Notes: generated from the letters alone by a model not told the origin. Positions 32,676 through 42,996 are shown, counted from the stretch's first letter. The stretch: 64,000 nucleotides of DNA from Plasmodiophora brassicae (GCA_036867785.1 CP145422.1:496001-560000); one strand, 5' to 3'. Program-made: numbers and translations.

Positions 32676-32999
32676 TCAGTAGTGGCGACGGGGCTGTTGA
32701 ATCATATGCGGCTGGCTCTGCACGGGGCGATCGTGCTTCGGCGGCAACTCTTTGTGCTCGCTCGGGGCATGGAATTCGTCATGGCGAGCCAGGGCCTTCT
32801 CTCTCAACTCCAGTTCGCCCACCTCATCGCCTTCATCACCAAGCTCAGCGGGTTGTTCGCCTTCGCGGTCTCCTTCTGTCCGCGGGGATATCCCCGCCCC
32901 ACGACGATGATGAGCGGCTTCGTGACGTGCCCCACCGGCGACGCGGGCCGGCTTCTTGTCGTCCGGAATGTTCACCTCTACGGCGTCCTCCATCATCGT
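32676..32999 (-). CDS. small acidic charged protein
   Basis: From the ATG at 32999. With a GT-AG intron joining PARVA to EGDREGEQPAELG it encodes about 85 residues, very rich in Glu, Asp, Lys and His (GDEGDEVGELELREKALARH), without hydrophobic segments. No family recognised. The frame is also open straight through the proposed intron, so splicing is uncertain. It is convergent with the bS16m gene about 100 bp away. Confidence 0.45.
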   Translation of the reverse strand, partial: TMMEDAVEVNIPDDKKPARVAGGARHEAAHHRRGAGISPRTEGDREGEQPAELGDEGDEVGELELREKALARHDEFHAPSEHKELPPKHDRPVQSQPHMIQQPRRHY

Positions 33000-33821
33000 G
33001 CCTTTCTTGCAACTGGTTCGGTCGGGTCGGATATATCGCGGCCTTTTCCATTCATGCACGTTGTGGAAGCTTCCTGCAGCAGGCACAGAAACCAGGGGCC
33101 TTTCTCCACCCGCCCCAGTGGAAGCTCCAGCCCCGCATTCACGGCGCTATTATTGGCACCCAGAAGATGGCGGCTGCCAGGAACGTAGACACACAAGCCT
33201 CACGCTGAAGGTGGCGAATGGAATTTATTAAGTTGTATCCGTTGCAGACAGGGCGTCCCGTCACGGTATCGGGGGCAGTCAGAGTGCCGCAGTACGCGAG
33301 TTTCACACATCTGAGCATTCGTACATGCATTCACACCCTTTGGACCTGGCTCTCAGCAGTTATAAGGACGACTGTAGGGTAGTGTGAGACTCGCCATATC
33401 AATTGGACGTTAGGGCAATGTACCACAATGATTACCCACTGGCCATTCTCACTAAAAACACCGAACCAGGTGAAAATCCTTCTAACGGACACCCGGCAGC
33501 CAATCCAGGTCGCTTCATCGAAATCCATCATTGTGGCCGTGTGTAAGGTAGGCCACCGAACCGATCCCAACCTGTTTCGTCGGAGGGTTACGCCAGGTGA
33601 CATTTCTCGGATCGCCAGCAGCCTGTTCCACAGCATCCATAAAGGTCATGCTCACCAGACCTACCCCTAAGAAGTCGGGGTCCAACCTCAGTCTATTTGC
33701 GCTGTGCAAGCTGCTGGGTCACCCGTGCCCGTGTGCGCTCTGGGGCTCCACTCGACGGCGCCTCGCGACCATCGCCGACCCAACATCGCACGGAGGGTTG
33801 GTGTATATTATATCGGTATGA
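33000..33821. other. intergenic stretch, nothing recognised
   Basis: About 800 bp without a convincing gene. Short frames on both strands (for example 33331-33636 minus and 33428-33670 plus) overlap each other and show no family motif or signal peptide. Confidence 0.4.
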
Positions 33822-34715
33822 CTAAGTAGACGGATGATAGTGTCGAGCAAACCTGTGCAGTGCGATACGAAGGTCATCCAGGGTTGCCGGCGCGTCCTGC
33901 GGCGCGCTCAAGAACGCCATGATGCAGGCGGCGGGCATGCCTCGGCGAACTTCGTCGATCAGGAGGCGCTCGAGTGCGTTGCGATTGAGGTTGTAGAATG
34001 ATCGATGGATGCAGCTGGCGCAACCGTGAATCTGCTGTGCCGACCGTGGTGATCGCTGTCTGACGCCCGTCAACGGGACCTGACGATGCGGCTCCCACGG
34101 TGGTCTTAGGGGTTTTGAAGATGACGGCGACCTTGACGGCGACCTTGACGGCGCCGGTCCCCGATCCCCCCGCTTCAATGATGATGAGAAACCGTAATTC
34201 GGTATGGAAGCCTCCTCCTGCCAGTCTGCGGGAGATGGCTCTGGATGCGGCTCGCCGTCGACTCTATCGTCGTTCTGTAACAGGTCAGCGCATTTGACGA
34301 CAATAGTTTTGTGCATCGGGACCACGTGCGGATCAGCCTTAACAGAATCATTCGGCTGCGTATCGTCGACACTTGGGGCGTCGACGAGGCCAGCGCTGTC
34401 TTCTTTGGAGAGATGAATCTCCTGGCTCGCTGGTCTGGACTTCGCAGCGTACCCTAATGGCGTTTTGATAAACTGTCGGACAGACATGCTTTTCGAAGCG
34501 GCTCGATCGTCATTGGCAGTGGTATCGACGAACGACGACTCCGACGTGGATCCCATCGTCTCCTCGAATGATGCCTGCCCGATGAGGCGGCTCAGGGGCG
34601 CGCTTTCGGCATCGACGTCGCTGCCGACGTCGTCCCAAATGAAGTCGTCACTGCCGACAGACGATTCCTGGTACGACATTGCATTCTGGGAATAGGATGG
34701 CGCGTGCCCACCCAT
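33822..34715 (-). CDS. hypothetical protein, 297 residues
   Basis: Single open frame from the ATG at 34715. The first 200 residues are Ser/Asp/Pro-rich and look disordered (YQESSVGSDDFIWDDVGSD, RSPSRSPSSSKPLRPPWEP). The last 70 residues are predicted helical with two closely spaced cysteines (GCASCIHRSFYNLNRNALER, LLIDEVRRGMPAACIMAFL). I do not recognise it. The foldback repeat at 34804-34948 lies just upstream of its start, so it may sit in its promoter. Confidence 0.6.
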   Translation of the reverse strand: MGGHAPSYSQNAMSYQESSVGSDDFIWDDVGSDVDAESAPLSRLIGQASFEETMGSTSESSFVDTTANDDRAASKSMSVRQFIKTPLGYAAKSRPASQEIHLSKEDSAGLVDAPSVDDTQPNDSVKADPHVVPMHKTIVVKCADLLQNDDRVDGEPHPEPSPADWQEEASIPNYGFSSSLKRGDRGPAPSRSPSRSPSSSKPLRPPWEPHRQVPLTGVRQRSPRSAQQIHGCASCIHRSFYNLNRNALERLLIDEVRRGMPAACIMAFLSAPQDAPATLDDLRIALHRFARHYHPST

Positions 34716-34803
34716 GTTGTACTGCCGTACTCCATTCTGGAGCTGTCACCAGTACCGCTAGCACGTGCATCTGACCTCGCAAGCGCACCGGTGACGGGCG
34801 CTC

Positions 34804-34948
34804 GTGAAATCCGACTGATCGAAGGGTTGCACAGCAGCTAATAGAGGTTTTTCAGACGATTCTAGTGTTTATTCTTGGAATAAACAATCAGAATCGCCTA
34901 AAAACCTCTGTTAGCTGCTGTGCAACCTTTCAACCAGTCGGATTTCAT
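34804..34948. repeat. foldback hairpin, about 71-bp arms
   Basis: Left arm 34804-34874 and right arm 34878-34948 are near-perfect inverted repeats with a loop of about three bases. Matching blocks include GGTTGCACAGCAGCTAA against TTAGCTGCTGTGCAACC, GAGGTTTTT against AAAAACCTC, and GTTTATTC against GAATAAAC. The AT content is above that of its surroundings. It sits between the 3' end of the sirtuin gene and the start of the next gene on that strand. It may be a small foldback transposon or a structured transcript end. Confidence 0.85.
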
Positions 34949-34994
34949 CAACCTGTTATTGTTAATCGACCGTGCTTGATCACTCTTCATAGTA

Positions 34995-35940
34995 TCACGG
35001 AAGAAGGGTTTGGACCTGTTGCAACGCCTTCAAGCATGGAAGCTCAATGCAGGTTACGTCACGACCAGTGTCCCGATTATCATTCGGATTGATGCGAATC
35101 AGATGGCAACGACGCTGGTAGTGGCCAGAGCTGTAATTCGTTCTCGACAGAACGGCATCGCATTCGAGCCGGACAGTCGGGACGGCCGTCCCAGCGCCGA
35201 TCTCGACGATCACCATCTGCAGGTCCGGGTCGTCACGACAGGACCGCTGCCACTTGTAGAATCGTGAGACTTGCGCGTCGACAATGTCGGACCGCCACGC
35301 GTGGTCACCAAACATGAGCACATTCGGTCGAGCCAATCGCTGGCATGATGGGCACCTTGGTAAGGCGTCTTCGGAGACGCGCATCGTCTTGCTGTCAACG
35401 ACAACGTCGTTGAGGTCATTGCCGACAGGCCAGATCGACGACTGGGAGCACGGCAGAGTGCACTGCAGATGGAACAGCGAGCCATGACACTCGACGATGG
35501 CCATCGGGTCGAAACCGCCTTCCTGGAATTGCCCGTCGACGTTGCTCGTGAATACAAATGCGCCTTGGGTCTTACGGTCCGCCCATTGTTTCAACATTTG
35601 GAACCCGGCATGCGGACACGTCTTCCGGTACAACTGGTACCGGTGAATAAAGAACCCCCAGACCAGTTCAGGATCTTCATGAAACCTATCGAACAGGTAA
35701 GATAGATGCCCAGCGACAGCGCTGAGAGCACACTGACAGACGCGGATTGGACGTGTCCTGGAACCGCAGGCCGAGTCGTTCCAGGGCGGGGTACGCCCGC
35801 CAGAACCCCTGCGGCCCGCGGAAATCGGGCAGGCCCGAGTCGACACCCATCCCGGCGCCGGCCGCGATCAACATGGCATTGGCGCGGCCGATCGCATCAG
35901 CGGCGGCCTGCAACGCCGCCGAACTGCATCGCGACGCCAT
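34995..35940 (-). CDS. sirtuin (Sir2-family NAD-dependent deacylase)
   Basis: 292 residues from join(35940..35753, 35685..34995) with a 67-bp intron between FQD and FHEDPELVWGFF. NAD-binding blocks: GAGMGVDSGLPDFRG at residue 30, TSNVDGQF, the catalytic HGSL, then CTLPC and RCPSC as zinc ligand pairs, RPNVLMFGD, EIGAGTAVPTVR and RINPND. All catalytic positions are present. Between the zinc module and the C-terminus it carries GDHAWRSDIVDAQVSRFYKW, a version seen in a bacterial/protist-type subgroup. No targeting signal is obvious. Substrate unknown. Confidence 0.9.
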
Positions 35941-36289
35941 GCGGCCTGTTGCAGGTGGTAGTCCAACCGTGTTTTGCCGGCGTAGCGGCCGGTAGTACAG
36001 ACTACAGAGCCGCGGCGTCCACTGTCCGGCAACTGCAGCGGCGCATCACGGCCACGCAGTGAGGACATGCAGTCGCCTAGCGTTACACAGCACCCACATC
36101 GGAGGTGTTTGCCCAACCCGCATCTCGTTCGCGGGTTGCTGCCAGCGTGCCAGGCCTGGGACATGTTGCCCAGGACCGCCACGGAACCTCAACAGTCAAC
36201 AGTCAGGACCTACCGGACGAGGTTCGTTGCTATTTCCGGCTCTGCCCGCTAGATAGTCACCCAGCGGAGCGGCATTCCATCTACGTGCG

Positions 36290-37870
36290 ATGTCGACCGT
36301 GGCGTCGCTGTTTGTGGCGATCGTGTCGTTGTTCCGTCTGTGCTCGTGCGCCGAGGTGGAGGACGCATTGACAGCAGCGCTGATCTGGGCGGCCTCCGAG
36401 GGCGACGGAGACCAGATTGCTGAGGTTCTGAGGCTTGGTGCTCCTGTCAACGGCAGGGACAATGAGGCGGTGATCATGGCGTGCACGGCAGGCAACCTTG
36501 GCGCTGTCAAGTTGCTTGTTCAGCACGGAGCCGACGTTCGAGCCCGCGATGATGAGTGCCTGGTACGGGCGGCAACTACGCCATCCCTCGACCTTGTCAA
36601 GTACCTTGTTGAGGAATTACACACTCCTGTCAGTGCCCAGTCATATGCGTCGTTCGTCGACGCCATTGATACCGGGCATCCCGATATTGTCGAGTATCTT
36701 CTTAGCAAAGATGCCAGCCCAAGCAGAGACAATGCGTTAGTCTGGTGGGCGGCGTACAAGTCCGGCCTGTCTGCCGTCACCAATGCGCTGTCAAAGGCTG
36801 GTGGAATACCGCACGAATCTCTGCTGATTGCGGGTGTCGAGAATTCTGATTTAGGCCTGGTTCAATTTGCACTCCAACATGGTGCGTCCGGTGGTGCTCA
36901 ACAGGGCATCGTCATGGTCAACGCCTACCTTATGAATCTTACCTACATCGGGGATATGCTTGCCGATAACGTTGCACTGACCGGCGCCTGGTGGCACCCA
37001 GAATTCCTTGACAAAATCGGGAACCCGGTCTCACCCGCCCTGATCCGGATCCTGCAACACCCAAGAGTCTCCCTGGACGGCATCATCCGAGCCCTGGAAT
37101 CAGCTGTGGACAGATGGGACTCTCGGTTGTTGCAGACGATTTTGTGGAATCTTAAGGGAGACGTTTGGTACGCTGCGGCGTGTCAGATAGCGCTCTCGAA
37201 CAACGACAAGTTGCTGCACGGAATCACCAATGGCGTGTCTGGGGTCCTTCTCCATCATCTCTTGCGGACGATTAGCAGTAAGGATGACATTGACAGCGAT
37301 ATGGCGGACGCGCTGCTCGCTCTGCCTGCTGTAGTGCACGCCATCAAATGTCAACAGTTGAACCACGACGCTGACAGCATGGCGGCCTCTGAATCCGACG
37401 TTTCTCATGATCAAGGCTCTCCGGTGCACTCTGCCTCGCCTGAATCTGCGCGGGAGTCGACGTCCATGCATACTGAACCACTGTCACCTGCAGGGAGTCT
37501 TACGCCTTCTACCGTACCTCTAGTGCTTGCGCCCTATGAACCTCCCCCCTCTGAGCTGATCAGTACGGAACCATCGTCGACTAGGGCGCTCAGTGCGGCT
37601 GCACCGCCCAGTCCCCTTATCCTCGACGGTGACGATGAACCTTTGTATATTGTCAAGGGCATCCTCGATTCCCGATATCGGCATGGCGACCTTCAATACC
37701 TTATCGACTGGGAAGGGTACCCCGTGTCAGAGCGGTCGTGGGAGCCAGCGACAAACCTACACGGCACTGGGGGCCTTTACCGTGCGATCGCCGACTTCCA
37801 CGCACGATGTCCCCAAAAGCCAGGCCCGGCACTGAAGCGCCGCAGGCGTACTAAGGGTTCGGGGCAGTAA
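36290..37870 (+). CDS. predicted secreted ankyrin-repeat protein with chromodomain
   Basis: 526 residues, intronless. Residues 1-21 ([20 protein letters not shown]) look like a cleavable signal peptide. Residues about 25-205 form degenerate ankyrin repeats ([52 protein letters not shown]). A helical middle part (205-365) and a Ser/Thr/Pro-rich linker (365-450) follow. Residues 451-507 are a chromodomain of the Ty3/gypsy-integrase type: [19 protein letters not shown] then [19 protein letters not shown]. The aromatic cage positions (Tyr of YIV, Trp and Tyr of DWEGY) are kept. The end, LKRRRRTK, is a plausible nuclear signal. No integrase or other retroelement domain is adjacent. The combination suggests export followed by action on chromatin, possibly the host's; that role is inference. 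Confidence 0.85.
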   Translation: MSTVASLFVAIVSLFRLCSCAEVEDALTAALIWAASEGDGDQIAEVLRLGAPVNGRDNEAVIMACTAGNLGAVKLLVQHGADVRARDDECLVRAATTPSLDLVKYLVEELHTPVSAQSYASFVDAIDTGHPDIVEYLLSKDASPSRDNALVWWAAYKSGLSAVTNALSKAGGIPHESLLIAGVENSDLGLVQFALQHGASGGAQQGIVMVNAYLMNLTYIGDMLADNVALTGAWWHPEFLDKIGNPVSPALIRILQHPRVSLDGIIRALESAVDRWDSRLLQTILWNLKGDVWYAAACQIALSNNDKLLHGITNGVSGVLLHHLLRTISSKDDIDSDMADALLALPAVVHAIKCQQLNHDADSMAASESDVSHDQGSPVHSASPESARESTSMHTEPLSPAGSLTPSTVPLVLAPYEPPPSELISTEPSSTRALSAAAPPSPLILDGDDEPLYIVKGILDSRYRHGDLQYLIDWEGYPVSERSWEPATNLHGTGGLYRAIADFHARCPQKPGPALKRRRRTKGSGQ

Positions 37871-38311
37871 ACTCGCAACATTTAACCAGTCACGAGTTCC
37901 CCTTCCCCAGGAAGAAGGTACCAACGACGAGGAAACCCGTCAGGCATGCATATGCATGCACGTATATATGCCGGTCATACCGCTCGCGGTCCGGTCAGGA
38001 TTATATCGTCCGGTTCCTCGTCGTCTGCCTGGCACCGTTGTAGTAACTGTGATGGTCGTGCCCGTCGCAGGTTTTGATGTCCAGGTCAACAATCGAGTTC
38101 GCGGGACTGCTGCCAGACGAAGCCCAGCGAGAGAAATCCATCTTTATTGGTCATCTTGGCTGGTGTTTGAGAGAGCATCGAGTATGGATCCGGGGAAGGC
38201 AGCCCGACCAAGGCCACGGCGAGAACACGAAGCCAATACGTTGCTACAGAGCCAATTAATGAATGGTGGCGAATTCCACCACCATTGATTAATTAATTGG
38301 ACCCTCAAACC

Positions 38312-38899
38312 TCATTGCTCCTTATGTCCTCGAACGAATATTGTCACAAGCGGGAAATGATGCTGCCGGCGCTGATGATGATCGAATGTCGAAGGGGATG
38401 GCAGAAGCCGGCCCGATGCTGGCGCAGACCCTGAGTCGGGTGGATGAACAAAAGGGATCTCTTGGTATGTCCCGTATACGTCGGGACTATAGTACGAATG
38501 GAAGAGGTCGTTGTCCGGAACGTCAGCCTGGTACTTCTGGACTTCTGCTATGTCTATCCTATTAGGTAATGCCACTCCACATTTATCGCATTGGGGAAGT
38601 TCATAGACGCACATTCTATCAAACACATGCTGCACTCGTCGCACCTTGCATGCTTTGTTCGCTCGTTAATTTGCTCTGCCCCAGCGCAAGCAGATCGTCC
38701 TCCATCACCATGCGCGCATTGTTGCTGAAGGTTGATGCGCGTTGCTCGTGGTGCTAGGGTACGTATGATCACCTCGTCCGTACGACGTATCGTTGTCGTT
38801 TGCGCCGACACCCTCTTCATTGTTATGGTCGCCAGCGCATACCAAAACTCCAACCAGCACGATGATGAGAAGAGGTGCAAATATTTTCAGAACTGCCAT
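38312..38899 (-). CDS. small secreted protein, MAVL...DNNE family
   Basis: The ATG at 38899 starts a clear signal peptide (AVLKIFAPLLIIVLVGVLVCAG) followed by DHNNEEGVGANDND. Later exons in other frames give ALGQSKLTSEQSM and then VFDRMCVYELPQCDKCGVALPN, with a CxxC pair, and an acidic Tyr/Pro-rich end (DLFHSYYSPDVYGTYQ). Junctions around 38640-38740 are not settled. The signal peptide and the Asn/Glu motif resemble the next gene upstream (39123-39773), so they are probably tandem paralogues. Function unknown. Confidence 0.6.
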
Positions 38900-39122
38900 T
38901 AGTTTAGGGTAGGTGAACTGAATGACAGCACACGCAGCAGAGTTTGTCCTGTCGGCTGTCGCGCTCTTCGACGCTGCCGCGCAGACCGAAATTTACGCGT
39001 CGAACAATGGATCAGAGGGAAGAATGAAGGCGACAAGGTTGTGTTTATAAGACAGCGTCGCGAGTGTTGCGCGCGTACTTTCGAAAGGGTCGGCAACAAT
39101 TGGAGGACGGACAGCGCATCGA

Positions 39123-39773
39123 TCAATCGCGGCGTCGCTGTTTGCAGTCCGTCTTCTTCTTGCTATAAGCTTGCTTCTGGACAGTCTGTCGCGACGACGA
39201 TGGGGCGGCTGATATATGAATCGGCTGCGAGGGGATCATCCCATGATACGTCGCATAGTCGACGTCGAAGTACAGATACTGTGAACGGGGACCTGAACGG
39301 GCGTGATAGTAACTGCCGCCTTCGCTCGGGATGTACGATATTGGCATTCCGGGACGTTCACCAGCTCGTTGACGGTAGGGGCTATTGTCCCTACCGGATT
39401 CAGAGGCGGGCAAGACTCCGTGGTCAGAGGTGCGCCGGCTATTGTACGGTGCGGTCTGGACGTCGTTGTACCCGGCCTGGAGATGATTCGGCGCCGACGT
39501 CGAAGGCAATTGCCGGGCGTAGTGCTCGCATGGGGTCTGGAGGTCAGACGTTCCGTAGTCGGCGTTGTACCACTTACTCAAGCAAAGAGGGTTGTCATTC
39601 GAGTCTCCGGGCTGGCAGTTGTGGTCTTCGCTCCGTACCCGGGATGACGACGCCTGGCCTTTGGTACGGTACTTGCCTTTCGCGAAGACGCTGCCCTCGT
39701 TGTTGTCGACGGCGGCAGCCAGGAAAAAGATTAGAAAAGTTGCCAGCAACATGCATACGTTCAGGACGGCCAT
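39123..39773 (-). CDS. small secreted protein, paralogue of preceding
   Basis: 216 residues from the ATG at 39773. Signal peptide AVLNVCMLLATFLIFFLAAA, then DNNEGSVFAKGKY. The mature part is Ser/Tyr/Arg-rich without long hydrophobic segments (PYRQRAGERPGMPISY, SQYLYFDVDYATYHGM) and ends with a basic stretch (KKKTDCKQRRRD) that could act as a nuclear localisation signal after uptake. The first residues and the DNNE motif match the gene at 38312-38899. No known domain. Confidence 0.65.
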   Translation of the reverse strand: MAVLNVCMLLATFLIFFLAAAVDNNEGSVFAKGKYRTKGQASSSRVRSEDHNCQPGDSNDNPLCLSKWYNADYGTSDLQTPCEHYARQLPSTSAPNHLQAGYNDVQTAPYNSRRTSDHGVLPASESGRDNSPYRQRAGERPGMPISYIPSEGGSYYHARSGPRSQYLYFDVDYATYHGMIPSQPIHISAAPSSSRQTVQKQAYSKKKTDCKQRRRD

Positions 39774-40037
39774 TGTCACAACTACAACGACAATCCGATT
39801 TGGTGCAATGGCCTGGTCGACGCCGAGGACAGCGCACGCCGCAGGTCACGGTGTCTGAGGGCACTTCATATTTACACCGGGATGGTAAGCCCCAGTGGGC
39901 TCGGGAAACTGCGTCAGTACATTTGTAAAGCGCGGCCAGTGCGTTCGCACAAGGTGCGTAGTGCGTTCGTAAACTGCGTCAGTGGGTTGGTCCAACAGCG
40001 GGAGGGGGGGGGGGGGGAGGGCGCCGCCCGCCGCACT

Positions 40038-40103
40038 GGGCCTGCCTCACCTACAGAAATAGATGGGCTTGGGCCGGCCTCACCTACAGAAATAGATGGG
40101 CTA
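40038..40103. repeat. two tandem 33-bp units next to a poly-G run
   Basis: Units 40038-40070 and 40071-40103 share CTCACCTACAGAAATAGATG and differ at a few bases near their start. A run of 14 or more G bases with one interruption lies at about 40004-40019. No gene covers this segment. The polypurine run may be unstable and prone to assembly error. Confidence 0.85.
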
Positions 40104-40195
40104 TACAGCCAGGACCTGTAAAGAAAGTCGGGTTGTAGCCCGATGATCAAGCTCCAAATGCGTCTTCGGGCCGTCTTTCGTTGCCCAAGTTGGGC

Positions 40196-40550
40196 TGTAG
40201 ACCGGACCGCCCAACTAGGCCACGAGAGCAGCTGCTCTCGTGGCCTAGTTGCTCTCGTGGCCTAGTTGGGCGGTCCGGTCTACAAAACATCTCACCGACG
40301 GGAGTTCGAGCCTCCCCGCACGCAGTCCGCAGTGGACGACGACGTTTTGGGGAGGATGTGTAGATACGTTACGTACGGATCCGCCGGTCACGAGAGTAGG
40401 TCTGCGAGTCGCTTGCAACGGTAGGCGGCGGACATCGCTCGATCATCGGGAGGCTTGAGCTTCTCCGGTGAGATGTTTTGTAGACCGGACCGCCCAACTA
40501 GGCCACGAGAGCAGCTGCTCTCGTGGCCTAGTTGGGCGGTCCGGTCTACA
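40196..40550. mobile_element. non-autonomous foldback element, copy 1
   Basis: Each end is itself a palindrome. The right end (40479-40550) is a perfect 72-bp palindrome beginning TGTAGACCGGACCGCCC and ending with its complement. The left end (40196-40284) is the same with an internal 17-bp duplication (GCTCTCGTGGCCTAGTT). Inside these, AAACATCTCACCG and its complement CGGTGAGATGTTT extend the terminal inverted repeats by about 30 bp. The centre has no coding capacity. A second copy lies at 51095-51418. Flanks suggest a short target duplication (GGC), less clear than in copy 2. It needs a transposase from elsewhere. Confidence 0.9.
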
Positions 40551-41238
40551 GGCACATCGTTGCTGGCGCGAAGAAGTGCCAGACCAGACGCAAGCAATAA
40601 TGGCGGTCTGCGTATCATTTTCATCAAGGTCGAGGCGTACCCTCGTCATTGTCAGGAAGCACAATCGGCGCCGTACAGATGACAACTCGATCTGTCGTGG
40701 TTGCCGCGTCCCAGAATACTGCGGTGAACACAGGCCGGGCGTTTCGAGGTCTACGACGGTGCAGATAACGCCCATCAGTTTGTCTTGCAGAGACAGTTTG
40801 AATTTCTTCCGGCTGCTAATGTCATGACGCATCGTCCGATCCATTGCTCTCATTGCTCTTCTGCTCCGACTCGCTTGTCTCACCGCCTGCATCGTCACCT
40901 TGTTTAGATGATCCCACTGGACGTATCGTTTCTCACTAATAATTGCAGGCCTATGCAGGCGGGCGCCACGTCGGCGTGCTCATTCGATAAACGAATGTTC
41001 GAGAGGTCACGCATCGTACCTAGCTGACACATTCCTGTTGTACGGGGTTTGGTGGTAGAGTAGCGCGCGCTGGCGTACCATCTACAGTAGGTTCCAGAAA
41101 GGCCTTCGAGCTTGGGTCGTTAGGAATCCGTGTCTATGTACGTTCCACGTCTCATTCCAACCGACGTCACTGGGAGTACACGCCGAATATCGAATCGGCA
41201 GAGAGAGACATGTATTTGGGCGGCTGTATCAGAGCGGG
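40551..41238. other. intergenic stretch
   Basis: Between the foldback element and the end of the epsin gene. A minus-strand frame at 40443-40898 runs into the palindromic element and is Arg-rich without motifs, so I do not accept it as a gene. Nothing else is seen. Confidence 0.4.
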
Positions 41239-42054
41239 TTACTTGGCTCTGTTGGGGAACGGTTGCGCCTGAGAGTTGAACGCCAGTGGGTTGAGGTTGC
41301 CAAACTGCTGCTGCTGCTGCTGTTGGGCAGGCGGTACCTGCGGTGGGTACCCGAACGCAGCTGGTTGCTGCGGTGGGTACCCGTACTGAGCGTACGGCAG
41401 CTGCTGCTGCTGTTGCTGTGGGGAATACCCCGGCATCCCATATGGCGGCTGCTGCGCAGGAGCACCATACGGGTGCTGTTGCATCGGAGCTCCATACGGG
41501 GCAGCAGGCGACGGCATGCCATAGGGTGACGGCTGGGCGCCGTACGCCTGCGGCGGGAACATTGCAGCGGGATCCGGTGCGAACGGCGCCTTGGTGCCCA
41601 TGGAGGCACCGGCGAACGCCGGGCTCCCCGTCGGTTTCTGCTGTGCCGGTTGCTGTGCCTTCGCCTTCTCCGTCAGACTGTCGATGTTCGTCAGGTTCGC
41701 CCAGAGGTCTTCCTGCTTCTTCGGGCCCGCCTGCGACTGCTGCATCGGCGAAGGCGCCGCTGACCCGACCTTGGATACCGGCGCATCAAGCAGGTCGTTC
41801 ATGGGCACCGCCATGGTGCGCGTCGAATCGGGCGCCGACGGCTTCTTGTCGGCGAACCACTCGTTCTGCGTCATGTTGGTCGGCGTCGTCGACTGGCTGT
41901 TCAGCGTCGAGAAGAAATCGTACGAGTTTGCCGCCTGCTGCTGCTGCTGTGAAGCAGGTGCCATCATCATCACCGGCTGTTGCTGTTGAAGTGCGGGCGG
42001 GCCCGACATGAAATCAGCAAAGTCCAAGTCGCCCGCAGGCTGCGACCGAGGTGC

Positions 42055-42088
<34 letters not shown>

Positions 42089-42996
42089 GTGGGAGCGGCG
42101 CTCAGGAAATCGCCCATCTCCTCGTCGCTAGCATGCCCGCTGGGCGGCTGCGGCGCGTCGGATTCCTTCTTCTTCTTCTTCTTCTTCTTCTCCTTCTTCG
42201 GCTTGTCAGGGCCCCCTTCGTCCCCCTTCTCCTTCTTCTTCTTCTCCTTTTTCGCTTTCGAGTCCGGTTGCTGCTGTTTCGGTTCCGCGTCATCGTTGTC
42301 GTCATCTTCATCGTCCAGCTTCTTCGGCTTCTTCTTTTCCTTCTTCTTCTCGCTGTCGCCCCTCTTCTTCGGCGCCGGCTCATCGTCGAAGTCGTCGAGC
42401 TCGTTCTGGCCCATTGACGCCGACCCGTCCTTGAACTTGCTTTCGTATTCGCTCTTGGGCGCGTCGCCGAAGTTGTCGTTCGACTTCGAGAAGTTGCTCT
42501 GGAACCCGCCGCCCGACGTGTTCACGTTCGAGTTGCTGATGGCCGTGATCTTGTTCTTGGTCCTGGCGGAGACGGCGCGCTCCTCGTTCCGCTTGGCGTC
42601 GTCGTCGAGCAGGGCAAGGATCTGGACCGTTTTCCGACGCACGTCCTCGCCGAGCTCCGGGTTCTCCACGTATTCCGTGAACTTGCTGAGCGCCTCGAAC
42701 CGACGCCGGCGCTGCTTCATGTCGTGGACGAACCGTTCGCTGCCATTGCGAAGCAGGAACTCGACGAGCAGGCACGCCTTGAGCACGTGGCGTGGGTAGG
42801 TGACGTCCGTCAATCGCTTCCAGAGCATGGACATGCAGGAATCGTAATGCTCGCGCTGCGACGTCATGTCGGCGATCTGATGCATCAGCGTGCTGGACGC
42901 GCCCCAGGGCTCGTTCGATGTCGCATCGCGGACGAGCTTCTCGCCTTCGGTGAAGAGCAGGACGTTGTCCTTGACCTTCCGCAGCACCTGCTTCAT
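41239..42996 (-). CDS. epsin-like ENTH-domain clathrin adaptor
   Basis: 585 residues, intronless. The ATG at 42996 begins the ENTH domain at once: VRDATSNEPWGASSTLMHQI, MLWKRLTDVTYPRHVLKACL and VEFLLRNGSERFVHDM, which binds PtdIns(4,5)P2 and bends membrane. The middle is strongly charged (runs of Lys and Asp/Glu). The C-terminal half is Gln/Pro/Tyr/Gly-rich with polyGln runs and DFxDFM and NxxxPF-like peptides for clathrin and adaptor binding (FADFMSGPP, DLWANLTNIDS). The N-terminus matches the plant/protist epsin pattern. It diverges from the next gene with about 180 bp between the starts. Confidence 0.92.

Noticed and set aside
36290-37870. Ankyrin-chromodomain frame considered as a fragment of an active Ty3/gypsy retrotransposon
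   Set aside because: No reverse transcriptase, integrase, protease or LTR sequence is seen in the flanking several kilobases, and the chromodomain is fused in frame to ankyrin repeats with a signal peptide.
40443-40898. Frames encoding Arg/Pro-rich repeats such as RPDRPTRPREQLLSW in and around the foldback elements
   Set aside because: These are translations of the palindromic element ends and appear in every copy and both strands. They reflect DNA palindromes, not selected protein.
42008-42799. Plus-strand frame with long Phe and Ser runs suggesting membrane segments
   Set aside because: Antisense of Lys, Asp and Glu repeats in the epsin linker; the apparent hydrophobicity is an artefact of AAG repeats read as CTT.
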